Below, in pieces: positions 13,026-17,840 of a DNA stretch of 17,840 nucleotides. The notes under the pieces are model-generated. The model was not told the origin of the DNA. It did no database searches and worked only from the letters and a program-made list of their open reading frames with translations. The position numbers and the translations under genes are program-made. Numbering within the stretch: position 1 is the first letter of the stretch; each line of letters begins with the position of its first letter. This DNA comes from Ghiorsea sp. (GTDB lineage: Bacteria > Pseudomonadota > Zetaproteobacteria > Mariprofundales > Mariprofundaceae): contig JALUWH010000065.1 in assembly GCA_027019685.1 (NCBI GenBank), forward strand, positions 1-17,840. Direction: 5' to 3'.

Positions 13026-13316
13026 TTACTGTTTAGCACAATCCCAACCCCAAGCACGTTGTTTCTCAACAAATGCTGCGGCCTTTTCTTCACAATAACC
13101 TTCTTGGTTTTGTGCTTGCCACAAGCTTTCGGTACCCGATAGTTTTGTATAGGTGACTTCGCAAGGAACAGCTTGCCCTTCATTAGCATAAACCACACTA
13201 ATTTGGCGCTCTTGGTTACCATGTGTGCAGGTATAGGTTTCATTTGCCAATAATGGTGTGGCTAGAAGTACACTTGTACAGGCTGTTGCTAGTGCAATAT
13301 TTTTTATTGAAATCAT
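13026..13316 (-). CDS. Small secreted four-cysteine protein, unknown function
   Basis: The 96-residue precursor has a Sec signal peptide (MISIKN, hydrophobic core, cleavage after PLLA at about residue 24). The mature 72 residues hold four cysteines (Cys30, 52, 75, 93), an even number consistent with two disulfides in the periplasm. The sequence includes YTCTHG, QISVVYANEG, AVPCEVTY, SLWQAQNQEGYC and WGWDC. I have seen similar uncharacterised proteobacterial proteins but know no name or role. The start is ATG 13316, with GGAGGG 7 nt upstream; the longer frame to 13373 lacks such support and would bury the signal peptide. A TATAAT box lies upstream and a strong terminator follows, so it is a single-gene unit. 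Confidence 0.78.
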   Translation of the reverse strand: MISIKNIALATACTSVLLATPLLANETYTCTHGNQERQISVVYANEGQAVPCEVTYTKLSGTESLWQAQNQEGYCEEKAAAFVEKQRAWGWDCAKQ

Positions 13317-13362
13317 AGTCTTACCCTCCGCTAACCCTTTTTTTAGAGTGCGTAATAATGGC

Positions 13363-13368
13363 ATTATA
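13363..13368 (-). promoter_or_regulatory. -10 box for the four-cysteine protein gene
   Basis: On the minus strand the sequence is a perfect TATAAT preceded by TGCA, close to an extended -10. Transcription would start near 13356 and give a leader of about 40 nt. The hexamer at 17 nt (GTGCAA) is a poor -35 and coincides with one arm of the inverted repeat at 13385-13408, so regulator input is plausible. Confidence 0.45.
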
Positions 13369-13384
13369 TGCATAGCCTAACGGT

Positions 13385-13408
13385 GTTGCACATCACAAAG
13401 TGTGTAAC
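13385..13408. promoter_or_regulatory. Candidate operator: inverted repeat between divergent genes
   Basis: GTTGCACA (13385-13392) and TGTGTAAC (13401-13408) are reverse complements at 7 of 8 positions around an 8-nt spacer. The dyad lies between the divergently transcribed four-cysteine protein gene and EamA transporter gene and reaches the -35 zone of the former. The size fits a dimeric transcription factor site, but no regulator gene is adjacent. Confidence 0.4.
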
Positions 13409-13465
13409 CTTTTATGCAGTATAACGACTTTATGAGTGTAGTTGGTTATTGGAGGAAGGTAAAGC

Positions 13466-14308
13466 GTGTATATTTTATTTTTAACTTCACTTGCATTGAT
13501 TGCTTTTGCTGCAAATTCTATTTTATGCCGTTTGGCGCTTTATGATGGGTTGATGGATGCAGGAAGTTTTACTTCATTCAGGCTTATCTCGGGTGCAGTT
13601 GTATTGGGTCTTATTTTTTCCTTTCGTAGTAAGCAACAACAGGCTTTACAGGCATCAGGTGGTTGGCTGGCAGCTAGTCTTCTTTTTGTTTATGCAATCA
13701 CATTTTCCTATGCTTATATTGCCTTGGATATTGCTACTGGTGCCTTAATTTTATTTACAGCAGGTCAAGTTACTTTAATTCTATCCGTTGTGGTTTTGGG
13801 TGGGCGATTGAGTTTTCTGGAGTGGATGGGTTTATGCTTAGCACTTATGGGTTTTGTTTACTTGATGTTGCCGAGTGCAACGACACCATCGTGGTATGGT
13901 TTTATATTGATGAGTATATCAGGCGTGGCATGGGGTTTTTATACCTTGCTAGGTAAAGGCTCGAAACAACCTTTGGCGGATACCACAAGTAATTTCATGC
14001 GCTGCCTTCCTTTGGTTGTATTGTTGATGTTTTTCTCCTTTGAATACACGCATTTTAATTTTCAGAGTTTGTTGTATGCCGTATTGTCAGGGGCGATTGC
14101 TTCGGGTGTGGGTTATACCATTTGGTATATGGCATTGGAAAAATTAGAAATGATACATGCTGCTGTGGTGCAACTGTTTGTGCCAGTATTGGCAGCAGTG
14201 GGTGGTTTATTGTTTTTAGATGAAGTGATAACGATGCGTTTACTGCTGTCAGGCTCTATTATTCTGTGTGGTATTTTACTGGTGATACTCCAGCGCAATA
14301 AAGCTTAG
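13466..14308 (+). CDS. EamA-family (DMT superfamily) transporter
   Basis: Inner-membrane permease of 280 residues with about ten hydrophobic helices arranged as two EamA repeats (roughly 3-131 and 145-276). Family signs are the first helix with an A-N-S-I-L-C-R-L-A-L segment, FRLISGA (36-42), the SYAYIALD-x-x-TGALILFTAGQ stretch (helices 3-4 of repeat 1), and its counterpart YMALEKLE-x-x-H-A-A-V-V-Q-L-F-V-P-V near residues 220-243. Members export amino acids, metabolites or drugs; the substrate here cannot be predicted. The start is GTG 13466, supported by GGAGG-AAGG (13451-13459). ung follows about 50 nt after its stop and may be co-transcribed. Confidence 0.9.
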   Translation: MYILFLTSLALIAFAANSILCRLALYDGLMDAGSFTSFRLISGAVVLGLIFSFRSKQQQALQASGGWLAASLLFVYAITFSYAYIALDIATGALILFTAGQVTLILSVVVLGGRLSFLEWMGLCLALMGFVYLMLPSATTPSWYGFILMSISGVAWGFYTLLGKGSKQPLADTTSNFMRCLPLVVLLMFFSFEYTHFNFQSLLYAVLSGAIASGVGYTIWYMALEKLEMIHAAVVQLFVPVLAAVGGLLFLDEVITMRLLLSGSIILCGILLVILQRNKA

Positions 14309-14356
14309 TTTTAATTGGAGTGGACGAAAAGTAAACGGCATGGTTCAATATTGATT

Positions 14357-15058
14357 ATGAAACATGGCTTACAACAACCTTCTTGGCAAACACGGTTACA
14401 TAACACCTTGGATGCACCATATATGCAAAAGCTTAATGCCTTTCTACAGAACGAATATGCTACAGGCAAAGTGATATACCCCAAACCCGAGCATATATTT
14501 CAGGCATTGAATACAACACCTTTTGACCAAGTGAAGGTGGTGATTTTAGGTCAAGACCCATACCACGGTGAAGGGCAGGCACATGGTTTAAGCTTTTCTG
14601 TGCCTGTAGGTGTGGCTGTGCCGCCATCGCTAAAAAACATATACAAAGAACTTCATGATGACTTGGGTATAACAATACCGAACCATGGATGCCTTGAATT
14701 TTGGGCAAAACAAGGTGTGTTACTGCTAAATAGCGTGCTTACTGTTGAGCAAGGCAAAGCCGCTTCCCATCAAAACAAGGGTTGGGAATTGTTTACTGAT
14801 AAGATTATTGCATTGCTTAATGATGAAAAAGAGCATGTGGTTTTTATTTTGTGGGGTGCTTATGCGCAAAAGAAGGGTGCAAGTATTGATGGGTCTAAAC
14901 ATTTGGTGATTCGCGGTTTGCATCCATCACCTTTATCGGCGCACCGTGGTTTTTTTAAACAACACTACTTTTCTCAAACCAATGCTTATTTAGAAAAACA
15001 TGGGTTAGAAACTATTGATTGGTCATTGCCAGAGTATGGGCAAACTACGTTGTTTTGA
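14357..15058 (+). CDS. ung: Uracil-DNA glycosylase (family 1)
   Basis: Removes uracil from DNA to start base-excision repair. The 233-residue protein has every family-1 motif: the catalytic water-activating loop GQDPYHG (65-71, Asp67), PPSLKNIYKEL (the P-rich and Ser-pinch region), GVLLLN-S-V-L-T-V with its uracil-recognition Asn, FILWG, and the minor-groove loop HPSPLSAHRG (His189 onward). ATG 14357 is chosen because it gives the usual N-terminal length, with Trp10-x3-Leu14 matching the family start. A TTG at 14315 would add 14 atypical residues. No clear Shine-Dalgarno is seen at either start. It ends 19 nt from the convergent ankyrin gene. Confidence 0.96.
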   Translation: MKHGLQQPSWQTRLHNTLDAPYMQKLNAFLQNEYATGKVIYPKPEHIFQALNTTPFDQVKVVILGQDPYHGEGQAHGLSFSVPVGVAVPPSLKNIYKELHDDLGITIPNHGCLEFWAKQGVLLLNSVLTVEQGKAASHQNKGWELFTDKIIALLNDEKEHVVFILWGAYAQKKGASIDGSKHLVIRGLHPSPLSAHRGFFKQHYFSQTNAYLEKHGLETIDWSLPEYGQTTLF

Positions 15059-15077
15059 TTACAAAGTAGTGATGAGG

Positions 15078-15494
15078 CTACATATCTTTTTTATAAACCA
15101 GTTTTGCACCATGTTTGATGTATAAATCGGTTAATTCTTTGCTCATAGAGCCATAAAAGGCAAAATAATAAGGGTAATCATAGTCTTTATCTAAAATATT
15201 TGGGTCAGCACCTGCTTCTAACAATATACGAATGGCATCCATATCCTTTTCGCAAAGATGAAGCGGTGTGGATAACCAATCATTTTGTATTTGAAGGTTT
15301 GCATGGTTTTCAATCAGAAAGCGCATAGTTTTATACTGCTGGTGTTTGGTGGCATGGTGTAGCGCAGTATTACATTTTTCGTCAACGCTGTTGATGCCGC
15401 AACCATCAGCAAGGATTTGTTTTAACTGTTGAATATCACCTTCTTTTGCAGCATCAAACCACTGTTGCCTTGTTTGCTTATTTTTAGTGCCCAT
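15078..15494 (-). CDS. Ankyrin-repeat protein
   Basis: Cytoplasmic protein of 138 residues made of about four ankyrin repeats. Clear units are WFDAAKEGD-x-x-x-L-K-Q-I-L (12-28), NTALHHATKHQQYKTMRFLIENHA (about 42-65), STPLHLCEKDMDAIRILLEAGADPN (about 75-99), and a degenerate last unit with Y-Y-F-A-F-Y-G, ending YIKHGA. There is no signal peptide or other domain, so it is a protein-interaction module with unknown partner. The ATG at 15494 or the TTG just before it (15497) may be used; AAGGA in the upstream gene is 7 nt from the TTG and 10 nt from the ATG. It is the last gene of a cluster with the methyltransferase and the NorD/CbbO-like protein. Confidence 0.85.
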   Translation of the reverse strand: MGTKNKQTRQQWFDAAKEGDIQQLKQILADGCGINSVDEKCNTALHHATKHQQYKTMRFLIENHANLQIQNDWLSTPLHLCEKDMDAIRILLEAGADPNILDKDYDYPYYFAFYGSMSKELTDLYIKHGAKLVYKKDM

Positions 15495-15497
15495 CAA

Positions 15498-16100
15498 TCA
15501 GTTGTCCTTTTGCATGTGTATGGTGAAATCATTGTCCAAGTATGTATCATATAAAGAGACATCATTGCTCAGTGTTTGACAGTATTCCACCATAGTTTTG
15601 GGTTGCGGGCAGTGCAAGTCGTGAGCTTTAATGTGTCGCCCATCTAACATATTAAAAGCAACACCCTTACGGCACAGTTGGTACATGCGGCGAATAATGC
15701 TGTAGGCATAGGCTGAATCATCATGCAATTGCTCATTTAAAGCACCTGATAAGATTACCCAGTCAAACTGATTTGTTGTTTCTAAATCAAATAAGTCACC
15801 AGTAAAAAATGTAGCTTGTGGGTGCTGTTTCTTAGCATGGGCTAATAAATCAGGGGATAAATCAATGCCTGTATACTCAAGAGGGCATTGATGTTCAGCA
15901 CTCCACGCATAAAAATCACCAAAACCACAACCTACATCCAATACCGTATCATGCGCTTGAATACCTATATCAGCTAAGACTTTAAAGCGTAATACTTGGA
16001 TGTCACGGCCACTCCAGTACAGTGCATTGGGATGGTAACCATAGCGGGTAAAACTATCACTATGTTTATCAATAATGCGCTGTCGTTGCCGTGCATCCAT
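15498..16100 (-). CDS. Class I SAM-dependent methyltransferase
   Basis: The 200-residue enzyme has motif I VLDVGCGFGDF (53-63, Asp55), strand 2 ending in Asp80 (YTGIDLS), a FFTGDLFD segment (98-105), a FDWVILSGALNE segment (112-123) in the motif IV position, and a late methyltransferase-like C terminus. The N terminus (RYGYHPNALYWSGRDIQVLRFKVL) is distinctive and not one I can tie to a named substrate. It starts 3 nt after the norD/cbbO-like stop and ends at the start of the ankyrin gene, so the three form one transcription unit. A role in modifying a protein or small molecule linked to the NorD/CbbO complex is possible but unproven. Confidence 0.88.
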   Translation of the reverse strand: MDARQRQRIIDKHSDSFTRYGYHPNALYWSGRDIQVLRFKVLADIGIQAHDTVLDVGCGFGDFYAWSAEHQCPLEYTGIDLSPDLLAHAKKQHPQATFFTGDLFDLETTNQFDWVILSGALNEQLHDDSAYAYSIIRRMYQLCRKGVAFNMLDGRHIKAHDLHCPQPKTMVEYCQTLSNDVSLYDTYLDNDFTIHMQKDN

Positions 16101-16103
16101 ATT

Positions 16104-17840
16104 TTACTTGGTCAAAGCCATGAAGATTTGTGGCAGCTTTTCAGGTAACTTATCTACATTATCAATCACTGTGTAGTGCTTACCAAAAATATCTTGCACA
16201 TATTCATCAGCTTTGGGGTCTAGATTGATGCAATAGCTATAAATGCCATCTGCAGCCAATTCTTTCACTGCTTGATGCGTATCATGAATCAATAGTTGAT
16301 CATCATCGACATCAATATCTGCAGGTTCACCATCGGTTAACACGAGCATTAACTTCTTATCTGCTTTTTGCCCTTGCAAGTAATGCCCTGCGTGACGCAT
16401 GGCAGCACCCATACGCGTTGAATATTTGGCTTCCATGGCGGCTAAACGGCGCTTCACTTCAGTATCGAAATGTTCACCAAAACCTTTGATATGCGAGTAT
16501 CTAACATCATGGCGTGTATTGGAGCTAAAGCCGCCAATAGCAAATTTGTCACCCAGCTGTTCAATTGTCCAAGCAAGTAATGTGACTGCCTCTTGAGAAA
16601 GCTCAAGAATGGTTTGTTGGCTGCCTTTGGCTTTTTCATTTAAGGATTGTGATAAATCCAAAACCAACATCACTGCAATATCCCTACCATCATTTTTATG
16701 GCTCATATTGATGCGCATATCAGGCTGCGAGCCACTTTTTAAATCAATCAATGAACGAATAGCGACATCTAAATCAAGTTCAGAGCCTTCTTCTTGATAG
16801 CGAATGCGCACTTTCTGCTGTGGTTTTAAAGCGTCTAAAATAGCTTTAAGGCGTTTGGCAAGCGCACCATGTTTTTCAAGAATCTTATCAATGACATTGG
16901 CATCACCACTGGGGTGAATAGCCTCATACACACTCACCCAATCAGGGCGATAGTGTTGTGAATTATAGTCCCATTCGTGATAATGTCTCGGTGGTAGCGC
17001 ATTCACATCATCTTGCTGCTTTTGCTCTTCTAAATGCTCAAAGGTATCCTCTTCTTCGTCACCCTGCTCAATATAAATCCATAATGCACGGTTATCATCG
17101 CGATAACCTATTTCGGTATTATCAAAATAAATATTGGGTGATAAGTCTGCCTGACGGCGTGTTTTTGCGATAAAGGACAATGCGAGGTCTGCCATTTCTG
17201 GTGTGCTTGATTCACCTTTTTTCATGACCTCAAAAAAGCGTTGCACAAAACTATTCAGCACTTCATCTTGCAATATAAAGTCAGGGTCAAGAATAGCGCG
17301 GGAAACCAATGCTAAACGCAAACGAATCAATGAAACATCTGTACGTTTCAAATCTTCTTGTTTAGGGATGGGGTGCAGGGATAAGAATAACTTTCTTAAA
17401 CCCGGAAATTGTTGCATAGCCAAATATTCCACGCGTGAATCTTCAAACAATTCAACAGCAACACGCTGAAAAGGGCTCCAGTTATCCACAATCACCTTAC
17501 TGCTCCAGCGTCTATGCGCGGCAATATGCGCTAAAGTAGCTCGGTAACGGTTGATGCCAGATACGCCATTGAAATCATCATACACATCAGGTAAACGAAT
17601 CCCCATATGATCATAATAAGGCATGGGTTTACGCAACTCATCAAAAGCCAGTGAATAGGGCACCAAATAATCACTATCTTGCCAAAGCCCACGTAGATAC
17701 AAATCCAATTGGCGCTCGTGATCAATCAGTAATGTGCCATGGCGTTCGCGTTGCATCACAGCCACAGCATCAGGGGATTGCAGGCTGAAATAATCTTTTT
17801 GGCGTTCAGGGTGTTTATTATAATACTTCACACCGTAATC
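16104..17840 (-). CDS. NorD/CbbO-type VWA-domain protein (5' end cut by the window)
   Basis: C-terminal 578 or so codons of a large cytoplasmic protein; the frame is still open at the window edge, so the N terminus is missing. Numbering from GTG 17831, residues 85-135 hold a helical segment (GVSGINRYRATLAHIAAHRRW) typical of the NorD/CbbO family. An acidic linker lies at 255-275, and the C-terminal von Willebrand A domain has a full MIDAS: DLSQS (Asp392, Ser394, Ser396), Thr472 and LTDGEP (Asp500). These proteins pair with a MoxR AAA+ ATPase (NorQ or CbbQ). The pair matures nitric oxide reductase, or removes inhibitors from RuBisCO as an activase. CbbO runs to about 750-800 residues and NorD about 600-650; without the partner I cannot decide, though the family call is firm. 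Confidence 0.87.
   Translation of the reverse strand, partial: DYGVKYYNKHPERQKDYFSLQSPDAVAVMQRERHGTLLIDHERQLDLYLRGLWQDSDYLVPYSLAFDELRKPMPYYDHMGIRLPDVYDDFNGVSGINRYRATLAHIAAHRRWSSKVIVDNWSPFQRVAVELFEDSRVEYLAMQQFPGLRKLFLSLHPIPKQEDLKRTDVSLIRLRLALVSRAILDPDFILQDEVLNSFVQRFFEVMKKGESSTPEMADLALSFIAKTRRQADLSPNIYFDNTEIGYRDDNRALWIYIEQGDEEEDTFEHLEEQKQQDDVNALPPRHYHEWDYNSQHYRPDWVSVYEAIHPSGDANVIDKILEKHGALAKRLKAILDALKPQQKVRIRYQEEGSELDLDVAIRSLIDLKSGSQPDMRINMSHKNDGRDIAVMLVLDLSQSLNEKAKGSQQTILELSQEAVTLLAWTIEQLGDKFAIGGFSSNTRHDVRYSHIKGFGEHFDTEVKRRLAAMEAKYSTRMGAAMRHAGHYLQGQKADKKLMLVLTDGEPADIDVDDDQLLIHDTHQAVKELAADGIYSYCINLDPKADEYVQDIFGKHYTVIDNVDKLPEKLPQIFMALTK

Noticed and set aside
15078..16100. Methyltransferase plus ankyrin gene as a defence or toxin-antitoxin island
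   Set aside because: The methyltransferase has small-molecule or protein type motifs, with no DNA methyltransferase NPPF/DPPY motif. There is no nuclease, and the genes are coupled to a NorD/CbbO gene.

Overview
The window is a compact, AT-rich chromosomal stretch from a Gram-negative bacterium, almost certainly a proteobacterium. The evidence is type II secretion pseudopilins, outer-membrane and lipoprotein signals, an Allochromatium/YfhL-type 2[4Fe-4S] ferredoxin, a YaiI-family protein and the IspG (MEP) isoprenoid route. A NorD/CbbO-type VWA protein at the right edge fits a chemolithoautotroph or denitrifier of the gamma/zeta-proteobacterial kind. That placement is inference, because no rRNA or RuBisCO gene is in view. 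I see no mobile element, CRISPR array, tRNA or rRNA, and nearly all sequence is coding.

Layout, left to right. (1) 39-1829, plus strand: trxA, a divergent YidD-family membrane protein, and the pseudopilin genes gspG and gspH. (2) 1826-2625, minus strand: ferredoxin and gmk, coupled by an ATGA overlap and converging on gspH. (3) lspA (+) converges on a DedA/YqaA-like gene (-). An HDOD signalling gene lies upstream of yqaA, separated from it by a long imperfect inverted repeat. (4) 4631-6406, plus strand: a good sigma70-type promoter, a secreted barrel-like protein, a strong intrinsic terminator, and directly against its U-tract an ECF-like sigma factor with its zinc-finger anti-sigma partner. 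(5) 6531-10585, plus strand: a membrane-bound HAMP/class III adenylate cyclase, a TPR lipoprotein overlapping it by 4 bp, ispG, and a small lipoprotein overlapping ispG. (6) About 280 nt of non-coding DNA with small inverted repeats and a TATAAT box, then a tight operon: class I glutamine amidotransferase, SAM methyltransferase, DUF2164 protein and YaiI. (7) Two hairpins (one perfect palindrome, one minus-strand terminator), a secreted four-cysteine protein (-), and a divergent inverted repeat leading to an EamA transporter (+) and ung (+). (8) 15078-17840, minus strand: a three-gene cluster of NorD/CbbO-like VWA protein (cut by the window edge), methyltransferase and ankyrin-repeat protein.

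Most genes are housekeeping. The parts most worth a second look are the sigma/anti-sigma pair placed on a terminator, the cyclase with a class IIIb active site (Thr397 at the adenine-binding position, a subclass known for bicarbonate stimulation) coupled to a TPR lipoprotein, the YidD homologue inside a gspGH operon, and the norD/cbbO-methyltransferase-ankyrin operon. None is proven to be a new system from sequence alone. Non-ATG starts (GTG or TTG) are common here and several are supported by a well-placed Shine-Dalgarno sequence.
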